NCBI GenBank assembly: GCA_017445995.1
Contig: JAFSRT010000001.1
Span: 1 to 34,926, forward strand
Direction: 5' to 3'
Length of the DNA: 34,926 nt
From: Clostridia bacterium
GTDB taxonomy: Bacteria > Bacillota > Clostridia > Christensenellales > Borkfalkiaceae
Shown here: in pieces, positions 16,116 through 24,349 of the stretch
Layout of the letters: each line of letters begins with the position of its first letter
Numbering within the stretch: the first letter of the stretch is position 1
Program-made: the position numbers and the translations under genes
The notes under the pieces: generated by a model
Told to the model about the DNA's origin: nothing
The model's database searches: none
What the model saw: only the letters and a program-made list of their open reading frames with translations

Positions 16116-17708
16116 ATGAAAAAGTATATTTTTGTTACGGGCGGGGTCGTTTCGGGGCTTGGCAAAGGAATAACCGCAGCGTCGCTCGGAAGACTGTTAA
16201 AAGCAAGGGGACTTAAAGTTGCCGCACAGAAGTTAGACCCGTACATAAACGTAGACCCGGGAACGATGAGCCCTTATCAGCACGGCGAAGTTTTCGTTAC
16301 CGAAGACGGCGCGGAAACCGACCTTGACTTAGGGCATTACGAAAGGTTTATCGACGAAGATTTGAATAAGTATTCTAATCTTACGACGGGTAAAGTTTTC
16401 TGGAACGTTCTGAATAAAGAAAGACGTGGCGAATATCTCGGTTCTACCGTGCAGACTATTCCGCATATCACGAACGAAATAAAAGAGTTTATATATAACG
16501 TCGGCAAAAAGACGGACGCAGATATAATTATCACCGAAATAGGCGGAACGGTGGGCGATATCGAATCGCAACCGTTTATCGAAGCGGTAAGGCAGATTTC
16601 ACTTGAAGTCGGCAGAGAAAACAGTTTGTTTATTCACGTAACGTTAGTGCCTTTTTTATCGGGAAGCGACGAACATAAGAGTAAGCCTACTCAACACTCG
16701 GTAAAAGAACTGCAAGGTATGGGCGTTCACCCGAATATTATTATTCTGCGTTGCGACGAACCGCTTGAAGAAAGTATTTTCAATAAAATCGCACTCTTTT
16801 GCAACGTTAAACCCGATTGCGTAATAGAAAACATAACCCTGCCTATTTTATACGAAGCACCGCTTATGCTTGAAAAAAGTAATTTCAGCGAAGTGGTTTG
16901 CCGAGAACTCGGAATAACCGCACCGCGCCCGAATATGACCGAGTGGGCGGAAATGGTAAATAAAATTAAAAACCTTAATAAAACCGTGAATATCGCGATA
17001 GTCGGTAAATACGTTGCCTTGCACGACGCGTATCTGTCGGTAGCGGAAGCGCTTCGCCACGCGGGGTACGAATACGGTGCGAAAGTCAATATTTTATGGA
17101 CGGACAGCGAAAAAATAACAGAAGAAAACGTTTACGAAGCACTTAAAGACGCGGACGGCATTTTAATTCCGGGCGGGTTCGGAAACCGCGGAATAGAAGG
17201 CAAAATTATTTCCGCAAAATACGCAAGAGAAAATAATATTCCGTATCTTGGAATATGTTTGGGTATGCAGACGGCGGTTATCGAGTTTGCAAGAAACGTA
17301 TGCAACCTTTCCGACGCAAATTCGGGCGAGTTTGACGAAAACAGTAAGAATAAGGTAATAGACTTTTTGCCTGACCAGAACGAAAAAGTCGATAAAGGCG
17401 GAACGTTAAGACTGGGTGCGTATCCTTGTAAAGTTATAAAAAACACCAAACTTTACGAGTGCTATGAAGAAGATGAAATAAAAGAACGCCACCGCCACAG
17501 ATACGAGTTTAACAACGAATATAAAGAGTTATTAACTAAAAACGGGTTGTTAATCGGCGGAACTTCGCCCGACGGATATATAGTGGAAACCGTTGAAAAC
17601 CCGAAATGTAAGTTTTTTGTCGGCGTTCAGTTTCACCCGGAGTTTAAGTCACGTCCGAATAAACCGCATCCGTTGTTTTTGGGGCTTATTAAAAACGCTT
17701 TACAATAA
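16116..17708 (+). CDS. pyrG: CTP synthase
   Basis: A 530-residue enzyme that aminates UTP to CTP with glutamine and ATP. The N-terminal synthetase domain starts [17 protein letters not shown] with its P-loop-like glycine motif. The C-terminal class I amidotransferase has the nucleophile C381 in LGICLGMQ and a terminal HPEF motif. The length is normal. It starts 31 bases after the ANTAR gene with AGGTTAGG upstream, and no terminator is seen in between, so it may be partly co-transcribed with the nitrogen operon. As a glutamine consumer it fits the locus. Confidence 0.96.
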   Translation: MKKYIFVTGGVVSGLGKGITAASLGRLLKARGLKVAAQKLDPYINVDPGTMSPYQHGEVFVTEDGAETDLDLGHYERFIDEDLNKYSNLTTGKVFWNVLNKERRGEYLGSTVQTIPHITNEIKEFIYNVGKKTDADIIITEIGGTVGDIESQPFIEAVRQISLEVGRENSLFIHVTLVPFLSGSDEHKSKPTQHSVKELQGMGVHPNIIILRCDEPLEESIFNKIALFCNVKPDCVIENITLPILYEAPLMLEKSNFSEVVCRELGITAPRPNMTEWAEMVNKIKNLNKTVNIAIVGKYVALHDAYLSVAEALRHAGYEYGAKVNILWTDSEKITEENVYEALKDADGILIPGGFGNRGIEGKIISAKYARENNIPYLGICLGMQTAVIEFARNVCNLSDANSGEFDENSKNKVIDFLPDQNEKVDKGGTLRLGAYPCKVIKNTKLYECYEEDEIKERHRHRYEFNNEYKELLTKNGLLIGGTSPDGYIVETVENPKCKFFVGVQFHPEFKSRPNKPHPLFLGLIKNALQ

Positions 17709-17812
17709 GCATAAATAAAGTCAGGTATAATCATAAACTATAAAAAAAGTGTAGAAAGTTTTGCCGAATAATGTTAAAATAGAAATATAAAAACAGGTTA
17801 GTAGGTGAAATA

Positions 17813-19243
17813 ATGAAAGATTGTTATGAAAACCCGTTATGCGTTAGGTACAGTAGCGACGAAATGAAAAAGATTTTTTCACCCGACGAAAAGTTTTCGA
17901 CGTGGAGAAAACTGTGGGTCGCACTTGCAAAGGCGCAAAAGAAATTAGGGCTTGATATTACCGACGGGCAGATTGCCGAAATGGAAAGCCATATTTACGA
18001 CGTTGATTACGAACAGGCAAGTAAATATGAAAAAGAACTTCGGCACGACGTTATGGCGCACTTAAAAACCTATTGCGACGCTTGTAAAACGGCACAACCT
18101 ATTATTCATCTCGGGGCTACGTCCTGTTACGTCGGCGACAATACCGATATTATCGTTATGAAAAAGGCGCTATTAAGGGTCAGAACGCAACTGATAACGC
18201 TTATAGCAAAACTTAAAGATTTTGCGATAAAGAATAAGGACGTAATAACGCTTTCCTACACGCATTTTCAGTCTGCGCAACCGACCACCGTCGGCAAAAG
18301 GGCGACGCTTTGGTTGCAGGATTTAGTAAACGATTTAGATAATCTTGACTTTCAACTGAATAGATTAAAATTATTAGGTTGTAAGGGAACTACGGGTACG
18401 TCCGCAAGTTTCCTTACGCTTTTTAACGGCGATAAAGAAAAGGTTAAAAAGTTAGAAAACCTTATCGCCGAAGAAATGGGCTTTAACGGTTGTTATGACG
18501 TTTCGGGGCAGACGTATAGCAGGAAAGTGGATTATTACGTTATTTCGGTGTTGTCGGGTATTGCGCAAAGTGCGTCGAAGTTTTCTTCGGATATTCGCCT
18601 TTTATCGCACTTAAAAGAGTTCGACGAACCGTTTGAAGATAAGCAGGTCGGGTCTTCGGCTATGGCGTATAAGAGAAACCCGATGCGAAGCGAAAGAATA
18701 GCGTCGCTGTCGAGATACGTCATAGTAAACTCGTTAAATCCCGCGATAACGGCTTCCGCGCAATGGTTTGAAAGAACGCTCGACGATTCTGCCAACAGAA
18801 GAATATCTCTTCCCGAAGCCTTTTTAGCGATAGACGGCATACTGTCGTTATACGTAAATATCGTTGCGAACGGCACGGTCTATCCGCTGGTCATGAAAAA
18901 ACGGTTAGAAGAAGAATTGCCGTTTATGGCGACGGAAAATATTTTAATGTATTGCGTTAAAAAGGGCGGGGATAGGCAGATTTTACACGAACGCATAAGG
19001 GCGCTTTCCGTCGAAACGGCAAAAAACATTAAACTTTACGGAAAAGAAAACGACTTACTCGATAGAATTGCCGAAGATAAAGCCTTTAATATCACGAAAG
19101 ACGAAATAAAAAAGGTTTTAGGCGAAAACTCGTATATAGGACTTGCCGACGTTCAGACGCAGGAATATATAGATAACGTCGTAAGTCCGTTGCTTAAAAA
19201 TAATAAAGATTATATAAAAAGCGAAGAAAAAATCAGGGTATAA
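17813..19243 (+). CDS. purB: Adenylosuccinate lyase
   Basis: A 476-residue fumarase-superfamily enzyme that acts at two steps of purine synthesis, splitting fumarate from SAICAR and from adenylosuccinate. The family signature GSSAMAYKRNPMRSERI is intact, and TSCYVGDN (about residue 103) and SYTHFQSAQPTTVGKR (about 148) carry the expected active-site residues. ATG 17813 is preceded by AGGTG. It precedes purA by three bases, so two consecutive reactions of AMP synthesis are encoded together. The 104 bases upstream contain only weak promoter-like sequence (TAAAAT at 17775-17780). Confidence 0.95.
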   Translation: MKDCYENPLCVRYSSDEMKKIFSPDEKFSTWRKLWVALAKAQKKLGLDITDGQIAEMESHIYDVDYEQASKYEKELRHDVMAHLKTYCDACKTAQPIIHLGATSCYVGDNTDIIVMKKALLRVRTQLITLIAKLKDFAIKNKDVITLSYTHFQSAQPTTVGKRATLWLQDLVNDLDNLDFQLNRLKLLGCKGTTGTSASFLTLFNGDKEKVKKLENLIAEEMGFNGCYDVSGQTYSRKVDYYVISVLSGIAQSASKFSSDIRLLSHLKEFDEPFEDKQVGSSAMAYKRNPMRSERIASLSRYVIVNSLNPAITASAQWFERTLDDSANRRISLPEAFLAIDGILSLYVNIVANGTVYPLVMKKRLEEELPFMATENILMYCVKKGGDRQILHERIRALSVETAKNIKLYGKENDLLDRIAEDKAFNITKDEIKKVLGENSYIGLADVQTQEYIDNVVSPLLKNNKDYIKSEEKIRV

Positions 19244-19246
19244 ATT

Positions 19247-20518
19247 ATGTTGACGTCAATAGTGGGAATAAACTGGGGCGACGAAGGAAAGGGCAGAATG
19301 GTCGACCTTCTTTCAAAAGATTATAATATCGTTTGCCGTTATCAGGGCGGAAACAACGCAGGGCACACGATAATAGAAGAAGGGCATAAAATTGTTCTTA
19401 ACCTTTTGCCGTCGGGAATATTAAGGGATAGCACGGTAAACGTTTTAGGTAACGGTATGGTTATCGACTTAAAACACCTATATAACGAAGTCAATGCTTT
19501 AAGGAAAAAAGGCGTGGTGGTTTCGCCCGAAAATTTGAAGATAAGCGACAGGGCGACTATATGTATGCCTTATCACGTTCTTTTAGACTGTCTGGAAGAA
19601 GACAGGTTAAAGGGCAAGAAGTTCGGTTCGACGCGCCGCGGTATCTCGCCCGTTTACGCCGATAAGTTCATGAAAAAAGCCCTTCGTATGGGCGACCTTT
19701 TAAATCTCGACGGATTGACCGAAAGGATAGAAGACTTGGTCGAGTGGAAAAACCTTATAATAGAAGGCGGTTATAAAGCACCCAAAATCAACGCGCAGGA
19801 AATTATCGCGTGGTTAAAAGAGTTCGGCTTGCCGTTTAAAGACTATATCGTCGATATGACGCAGTATCTCGACAAACAGATAAAAAATAAAAAATCGGTT
19901 ATGTTCGAAGCGCAGTTAGGCGCGTTAAGGGATATCGACTTCGGTATCTATCCTTATACTTCCGCGTCCAACACCATTGCCGCTTACGCGCCGATAGGGG
20001 CGGGCGTTCCGTTTGCTAAATTAGATAAGGTTATCGGTATTATGAAGGCTTATTCGACCTGCGTAGGCGAAGGCCCTTTCACTTGCGAAATGTCGGGCGA
20101 CGAAGCGGAAGCGTTAAGGCAGGCGGGCGGCGAATACGGCGCGGCAACGGGAAGACCGAGGCGCGTCGGCGGGTTCGACGTCGTCGCTTCTAAATACGGC
20201 GTTAAAATGCAGGGTGCAAACGAGATTGCACTAACTAAACTCGACGTTCTTTCTTATCTCGATAAAATACCCGTTTGCGTCGCTTACGACGTCAACGGCA
20301 CGCTAACGACGGATTTTCCTAACGGCAAAAATCTCGAAACGGCAAAACCCGTGTATAAGTATATGGACGGGTGGAAATGCGATATTTCGGGGTGCAGAAA
20401 GTTAAAAGAGTTGCCGAAACAGGCGATAGAGTATATAAGGTTTATCGAAAATGCAACCGAGTGTAAAATAAAATACGTTTCCGTCGGTGCGGATAGGGAA
20501 CAATATATGGTTTTATAG
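19247..20518 (+). CDS. purA: Adenylosuccinate synthetase
   Basis: A 423-residue GTP-dependent enzyme that joins IMP and aspartate. The N-terminal P-loop-like motif is GINWGDEGKGRMVDLL, followed by GGNNAGHT, GSTRRGISPVYADK (near 130) and the C-terminal substrate loop with TGRPRRVGGFD. The length is normal. It is directly downstream of purB (three bases) and ends one base before the start of a small membrane protein gene. The short spacing indicates an operon. Confidence 0.96.
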   Translation: MLTSIVGINWGDEGKGRMVDLLSKDYNIVCRYQGGNNAGHTIIEEGHKIVLNLLPSGILRDSTVNVLGNGMVIDLKHLYNEVNALRKKGVVVSPENLKISDRATICMPYHVLLDCLEEDRLKGKKFGSTRRGISPVYADKFMKKALRMGDLLNLDGLTERIEDLVEWKNLIIEGGYKAPKINAQEIIAWLKEFGLPFKDYIVDMTQYLDKQIKNKKSVMFEAQLGALRDIDFGIYPYTSASNTIAAYAPIGAGVPFAKLDKVIGIMKAYSTCVGEGPFTCEMSGDEAEALRQAGGEYGAATGRPRRVGGFDVVASKYGVKMQGANEIALTKLDVLSYLDKIPVCVAYDVNGTLTTDFPNGKNLETAKPVYKYMDGWKCDISGCRKLKELPKQAIEYIRFIENATECKIKYVSVGADREQYMVL

Positions 20519-20519
20519 T

Positions 20520-21137
20520 ATGAAAAAGAGTTTTTTTATCGCTTTTTTATTGACCTTTGCGGGCGGCTTTTGCGACGCGTATTCTTACGTTTTAAGGGAC
20601 GGCGTTTTTTCGTCTATGCAGACGGGCAATCTCGTAAAACTCGTGCTTAACTTAACGGAAGGCAGTTTCGGGGTTATTTACTTTTGTCCTATAATCGCTT
20701 TCGTCGTAGGCATAGCGGTTGCAAATAGGTTAAACCGATTAAAACATAACGCGCTGATAACCTACGCCGCGTGTTTCTTTTTATCGATAATCGTTTTCGT
20801 TTTGCCTTGCGGCGCTACCTATAACGTTATTGCCAACTGTATCCTGTCGATTATCTGCGCTATCGTTTTCGAACAGTTCAGGGAGTGCAACGGCATTACT
20901 TATACGTCGATTATGTGTACTAACAATTTAAGACTTTTAACCGAAGACTTAACGGAAAAAGTATTCGATAAAAAGAAAGGCAACGCGCTTTTTTTCGGCG
21001 CGGTTATAATATCTTTTGTGGTCGGCGTCGTCGTCGGAAGTTTTTTTTCAAAAATTATCGGCTACTATTCAATACTTATTCTATCACTTGTGTATCTTAC
21101 TCTTTCAATAACCGAAACGTTATCCTTAAAAAAATAA
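20520..21137 (+). CDS. YoaK-family (DUF1275) membrane protein
   Basis: A 205-residue integral membrane protein with about six hydrophobic segments. The N-terminal block FAGGFCDAYSYV, followed shortly by SSMQTGNLVKLV, is characteristic of the YoaK/DUF1275 family, whose function is not established. I chose ATG 20520, one base after the purA stop, because the protein then begins with a typical MKK membrane start. An in-frame GTG at 20487 would add 11 unlikely residues inside purA. There is no good ribosome binding site, so translation is probably coupled to purA. A strong terminator follows. Confidence 0.8.
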   Translation: MKKSFFIAFLLTFAGGFCDAYSYVLRDGVFSSMQTGNLVKLVLNLTEGSFGVIYFCPIIAFVVGIAVANRLNRLKHNALITYAACFFLSIIVFVLPCGATYNVIANCILSIICAIVFEQFRECNGITYTSIMCTNNLRLLTEDLTEKVFDKKKGNALFFGAVIISFVVGVVVGSFFSKIIGYYSILILSLVYLTLSITETLSLKK

Positions 21138-21151
21138 CCAAGATTTTTGAC

Positions 21152-21180
21152 AAAAGGAACGGTCGATTGCCGTTCCTTTT
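21152..21180 (+). terminator. Intrinsic terminator of the purB-purA-yoaK-like operon
   Basis: AAAAGGAACGG (21152-21162) pairs perfectly with CCGTTCCTTTT (21170-21180) around a seven-base loop, and the right arm ends in a T-run. It lies 14 bases after the membrane protein stop. Confidence 0.9.
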
Positions 21181-21210
21181 TAAATAATTTTAAAAAACAA
21201 TTAAAAACGC

Positions 21211-21240
21211 TTGCTTATTTTATCGTTTTCGCATTAAAAT
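21211..21240 (+). promoter_or_regulatory. Promoter of the tRNA-Ala gene
   Basis: TTGCTT (21211-21216) and TAAAAT (21235-21240) with 18 bases between, 11 bases before the mature tRNA 5' end. A moderate match supported by position. Confidence 0.55.
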
Positions 21241-21251
21241 AAGTGTGCTAC

Positions 21252-21327
21252 GGGGATGTGACTCAGTTGGTAGAGCGATGCGTTCGCAACGCATAGGCCG
21301 AGGGTTCGAGTCCCTTCATCTCCACCA
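21252..21327 (+). tRNA. tRNA-Ala, anticodon CGC
   Basis: A 76-base cloverleaf including an encoded CCA end. The acceptor stem GGGGATG/CATCTCC contains the G3-U70 wobble pair that defines alanine tRNAs. The anticodon stem ATGCG/CGCAT encloses the loop TTCGCAA with anticodon CGC. The T arm GAGGG-TTCGAGT-CCCTT is regular. It decodes GCG. It is the last housekeeping feature before the mobilizable element, but no copy of its 3' end was found at the far end of that element, so use as an attachment site is not supported. Confidence 0.95.
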
Positions 21328-21333
21328 GATAAA

Positions 21334-21386
21334 AATAATCCGAACTATGAAAAGGTGGTTTTCGCCCGCGAGTGGTTCGGATTATT
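21334..21386. terminator. Perfect 12-bp inverted repeat after tRNA-Ala
   Basis: AATAATCCGAAC (21334-21345) and GTTCGGATTATT (21375-21386) are exact reverse complements with a 29-base spacer, followed by a modest T-rich tract. It starts seven bases after the tRNA and probably ends its transcription. A recombination site is an alternative because the mobile element begins about here. Confidence 0.55.
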
Positions 21387-21410
21387 CGTTTCTTTGAAAT
21401 GAACATAAAG

Positions 21411-21441
21411 GGCAAGGAAGAACAGCAGTTTCCTTGCCTTT
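21411..21441. terminator. Hairpin terminator at the 3' end of the HTH-protein gene
   Basis: GGCAAGGAA (21411-21419) pairs with TTCCTTGCC (21430-21438). The plus strand continues TTTTATTT, so it works best for rightward transcription from the tRNA side, and it touches the stop codon of the leftward gene. Confidence 0.65.
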
Positions 21442-22580
21442 TATTTCGGTCTGTATTTTATTCTTACTTGTGGCTGTGGTTTGGTAAAAGATAATTGTTT
21501 TTTTGGGACGGGTAGATTGTTCTGCTTGCAGAACTGCTCTACCCGTTTTTGTATTTTATCCTGAAAATACGGAAATATCCGTTTGTCCCGCAATTCTTCT
21601 ACCGAGATATGACAGCGGTTTGCTGTCTGGCGAACTTTCTTTATAAACGCGTCGTTTGCGGGTTTTTCATATAATCCTACCCGTTTTAAGTTGTCGGCAC
21701 ATTTCAATTCAAGGAATATAAACAGCAGTTTGAATAGACTGCCGAATTTCGTCGTGTATTTATTATACAGTTTTCTGCTATACGGTTCTAATAAATTTGC
21801 AAAACGATCAACGGGCTTGGTTACCACTTTCTCTAACCGATAGATAAACATAAAGCAATATTTGAATAACTGATACGTTCCGAATAGACAATAGAGATAA
21901 CGGAATATCATATTTTGCGGTAAGTTAGTAAGAAATAACAACGTCTTTACGTCGGCAAAACTATCGGTTTTACCCGTAGCAACGTACATTTTGTATTCCG
22001 CTTCGGCAAGTAATCTTTTAGGGCTAAACTCGCCGTTATTCATCTTTTCAATAAGCAATTTATGTAATACAACTTTAATTCTGCGGTTTACGAACGACTC
22101 GGAAAGATTAAGCAGTTCCGCAACCTTGTTTTGTCTCATCTTGTATTCAATGGTTAAAAGATAAATTGCAAAGTCAATATCGTCAAAACCGTGAACAATT
22201 TTACCTTTATCTAAACTCTCGCAGATAAAGTCTTCTATGCGGGAAAACTCCGCTTTCTCTAATTCTATAAGTCTTTTATTTGAAAAGTATTTTTTATTTC
22301 CTTTTCCCGTGTCGGTAAATTCTTCATCGTCGTCATAGTAAAATTCACGAAGATCGGTTTTTCTCTCGTCGTGTTTACGGTTATTACTGTATTCTAATTT
22401 ATCTTGTTCGACTAAAACTTCCCACTCTTCTTTTGAAACGTATATCATTTCATATCCGTGTTTCTTGGTGTCGTTCGGATAGAAATAGACGTATTTACCG
22501 TCAACTTTCTTTGACGGTTTTAACTTTTTATTGAGAAGATAAGGCGAAAATCTGCCGAACTCTTTGTTATAGATAGCCAT
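21441..22580 (-). CDS. Unknown protein with a central helix-turn-helix, mobile-element associated
   Basis: A 379-residue basic protein that I do not recognise. Residues 1-70 may be a small beta domain. An acidic stretch (YYDDDEEF, about 81-88) follows. At about 148-172 there is a helix-turn-helix (MRQNKVAELLNLSESFVNRRIK) similar to the sigma-factor region 4 or LuxR type. Residues 215-300 are aromatic and hydrophobic but not clearly membrane-spanning, and the C-terminus is Lys/Pro-rich. It runs opposite to the relaxase and integrase genes. A regulator or an initiator of element replication would fit, but neither is shown. The ATG at 22578-22580 has no ribosome binding site, and a TATAAT on the minus strand (plus 22592-22597) lies only 11 bases upstream, so the message may be nearly leaderless. 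Confidence 0.75.
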   Translation of the reverse strand: MAIYNKEFGRFSPYLLNKKLKPSKKVDGKYVYFYPNDTKKHGYEMIYVSKEEWEVLVEQDKLEYSNNRKHDERKTDLREFYYDDDEEFTDTGKGNKKYFSNKRLIELEKAEFSRIEDFICESLDKGKIVHGFDDIDFAIYLLTIEYKMRQNKVAELLNLSESFVNRRIKVVLHKLLIEKMNNGEFSPKRLLAEAEYKMYVATGKTDSFADVKTLLFLTNLPQNMIFRYLYCLFGTYQLFKYCFMFIYRLEKVVTKPVDRFANLLEPYSRKLYNKYTTKFGSLFKLLFIFLELKCADNLKRVGLYEKPANDAFIKKVRQTANRCHISVEELRDKRIFPYFQDKIQKRVEQFCKQNNLPVPKKQLSFTKPQPQVRIKYRPK

Positions 22581-22591
22581 AATACAGGACT

Positions 22592-22597
22592 ATTATA
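22592..22597 (-). promoter_or_regulatory. -10 box immediately upstream of the HTH-protein gene
   Basis: TATAAT on the minus strand, 11 bases before the start codon, with no clear -35 box. A start six to eight bases downstream would leave a leader of only about 4-5 bases. Confidence 0.45.
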
Positions 22598-22924
22598 AAG
22601 CGTTAAATATGACAGTTTACGGTAGTATTAAAAATTTTTTTAGAAAATTTTAAAATTTTTTCATAAAAAGTGAAATTTTCGGGTGAGTTTAACGGTTATA
22701 TATAGGGGGAGAAATATTTTTCGGCGTTTGCTTTAAATGCAGACGCCATATTTTTTATTAAAGAATAATGATTAAATTGACCTATTAACCGACTTGTAGG
22801 CGGTCGGTAAATGCTTGCGAAAGAGCAATTTAACAGCACGGAAAAATGTCTGTCGGTAGTATTATCGGCGACTTTTTTATGCCGTTTTTTGTGGCTGAAA
22901 GAAAGCAATTCGGAGGTAAACAAA

Positions 22925-22957
22925 ATGCAAAATTACAGACAATTAAGACCACCCTGA
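22925..22957 (+). CDS. Ten-residue leader-like peptide MQNYRQLRPP
   Basis: ATG 22925 has an excellent ribosome binding site (GGAGG at 22912-22916, eight bases upstream) but a stop after ten codons. The same CGGAGGTAAA sequence precedes the relaxase start. It ends in Arg-Pro-Pro, a combination that can slow ribosomes. It could be a regulatory leader peptide or the remnant of a disrupted gene. Coding is inferred from the ribosome binding site only. Confidence 0.35.
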   Translation: MQNYRQLRPP

Positions 22958-23031
22958 CGGGCAAAGTAAAAGTAAGCGGAATTACCTTTTAAGGTAAGCA
23001 AAAGTCAAGCAAAATTTATCACTTTAATTTA

Positions 23032-23073
23032 AAGTATAGCACACTATACTTCGCAGGCGAAGTTTAGTGTGCT
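23032..23073. other. Candidate oriT of the MobV type
   Basis: AAGTATAG (23032-23039) and CTATACTT (23044-23051) flank CACA. On the minus strand this reads AAGTATAGTGTGCTATACTT, which closely resembles the nick-site repeat of pMV158-type MobV plasmids as I recall it. An overlapping repeat pairs AGCACACTATACTTCG (23038-23053) with 23058-23073, with one mismatch, giving a second TTTAGTGTGCT on the plus strand. It lies 52 bases upstream of the relaxase, as expected for this family. Confidence 0.7.
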
Positions 23074-23125
23074 CTGCGAGGCTTTTTAACGACAAAACAA
23101 AATTAAAAAACGGAGGTAAAAGACA

Positions 23126-24160
23126 ATATCATATTTAGTGTGTCATATGGAGAAATATCATAAATCGGATATTTGTCCTATCGAAAAAGAAAACGAAAGG
23201 AATGAGAACTATGAGGCTGACAATCCGCAGATAGACACGGAGAGAACGAGAAATAATTTTCACCTAGTAAGGCATTATGAGAGCTATACGGAATACATAA
23301 ACCAACGGCTTAAAGAAAACAATCTTAAACCGAGAAAAGACGCGGTTTTTATGTGTTCGTTCGTAATAGGTTCGGACGGAGAGTTTTTTAAGGAACTTAA
23401 CGAAACGGAAGAATGGAAATTCTTTTACGATGCGACGGAATATTTTGCAAGTAAGTACGGCAGAGAAAATATTATATCCGCCGTCGTCCACAAGGACGAA
23501 ACAAATCCGCATTTGCATCTTAATTTAATTCCGTTATCGGGTAATAGACTGTGTGCAAAAGATTTATTCTGTCCGAAGAACTTACGGGCATTGCAAACCG
23601 AACTTTATGACAAGGTTGGTAAGAAATACGGATTAGAACGCGGGAAAGAAGGAAGTCAGGCAAAGCACTTATCTACGGCGGAGTTTAAGGCAAAGAAAAT
23701 CATAGAGCAAGCCGAAGGAATAAAGGAAGAAGTCAAAGAATATGCCGGCGCATTAAAAGCCGCTTATAACGGAGAGTTTCCTAAAAACAAAAATAAACTC
23801 AAAGAACAAGTTATAGCGTTGGTGGCAGAAAACAAAGACTTAAACAGACGGCTTGAAATCTCTATGAAAGAAACTTTGCAATATGCAAACGAGAACAGAG
23901 ATCTAAGAAAGGACAACGAGCGTAAAACGCAAGGCTATCGTATCGCCGCCAAACTACAAAAAGAAAATCCGAGAGAGTTTGACATGATAGTTTACGGTAA
24001 GCCGATAGGTAAAAATCTTGATGGTTTTTTCGCATCTGTATTATCTATGTTCACGCCGGAGGTAACAAGCAAGTCTAAAAGATTAAAAGAAATCGAGGAG
24101 GAAATCGAAGATGAAAGAGATAGACAGAACAGGCTAAACGGCAATTATTACAGCAAATAA
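23126..24160 (+). CDS. mobV: MobV-family (Pre/Mob) relaxase, probable AUA start
   Basis: A relaxase that nicks oriT and leads the strand into a recipient with help from a conjugative element. The metal-binding motif HKDETNPHLHLNLIPL has H122, H129 and H131, the same spacing as pMV158 MobM. The N-terminus reads ISYLVCHMEK, matching the MobM start MSYMVARMQK (from memory), and the only good ribosome binding site (GGAGG 23112-23116) lies nine bases before ATA 23126. The first conventional starts are GTG 23138 and ATG 23147, too far from it. From the AUA the protein has 344 residues; the C-terminal half is a charged coiled coil. The MobM His22 position aligns with Glu22 here. The start and the His replacement are inferences. 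Confidence 0.88.
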   Translation: MSYLVCHMEKYHKSDICPIEKENERNENYEADNPQIDTERTRNNFHLVRHYESYTEYINQRLKENNLKPRKDAVFMCSFVIGSDGEFFKELNETEEWKFFYDATEYFASKYGRENIISAVVHKDETNPHLHLNLIPLSGNRLCAKDLFCPKNLRALQTELYDKVGKKYGLERGKEGSQAKHLSTAEFKAKKIIEQAEGIKEEVKEYAGALKAAYNGEFPKNKNKLKEQVIALVAENKDLNRRLEISMKETLQYANENRDLRKDNERKTQGYRIAAKLQKENPREFDMIVYGKPIGKNLDGFFASVLSMFTPEVTSKSKRLKEIEEEIEDERDRQNRLNGNYYSK

Positions 24161-24165
24161 TTAAA

Positions 24166-24234
24166 AACGGTCGGCAATTTTAAGAGAAAGGCAAAATGCC
24201 TATGTGAGTAGTAAGAGAAGAAAATAAGACCGAC
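24166..24234 (+). repeat. Inverted repeat downstream of the relaxase
   Basis: GGTCGG shortly after the relaxase stop pairs with CCGACC near 24227-24232, and between them AGGCA-AAA-TGCCT forms a short hairpin. The 137 bases between the relaxase and the next small frame contain no gene that I can support. It may be a weak terminator or another cis site. Confidence 0.35.
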
Positions 24235-24297
24235 CTAAATGAACTGATTACGTATTCATACGGAGGCCAAAAAAATTATATAAGGAGTGTCTAAAAA

Positions 24298-24333
24298 ATG
24301 AAAATACAGTTGAATAGCAGAAAGAAAGAATAA
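24298..24333 (+). CDS. Eleven-residue peptide before the small accessory gene
   Basis: ATG 24298 with AAGGAG at 24282-24287 encodes MKIQLNSRKKE. It ends six bases before the AGGAGG of the next gene. It could be a leader peptide that couples translation. The evidence is position and ribosome binding site only. Confidence 0.3.
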   Translation: MKIQLNSRKKE

Positions 24334-24349
24334 ACAGCAGGAGGGGAAA

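Larger units (their letters stand above)
22581..23125. other. 545-base noncoding region between divergent element genes
   Basis: AT-rich at the left, with several short inverted repeats: GGCGTTTGC/GCAGACGCC near 22720-22745, CCGAC/GTCGG near 22790-22807, and the palindrome TTACCTTTTAAGGTAA near 22982-22997. It also holds a ten-codon ORF (22925-22957) and the oriT-like repeats (23032-23073). A 75-codon minus-strand frame within it has no ribosome binding site and is not believed. The region probably carries the cis functions of the element. Confidence 0.6.

Noticed and set aside
20487..20519. GTG start giving the YoaK-like protein 11 extra residues
   Set aside because: The extension lies inside purA, has no membrane-protein character and no better ribosome binding site than the ATG at 20520.
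21252..21327. tRNA-Ala 3' end as attachment site of the mobilizable element
   Set aside because: No duplicate of the tRNA 3' sequence is found near the integrase end of the element (25600-25800).
22696..22923. 75-codon minus-strand frame in the transfer region
   Set aside because: No ribosome binding site, low-complexity composition, overlaps the inverted repeats and shows no recognisable protein features.
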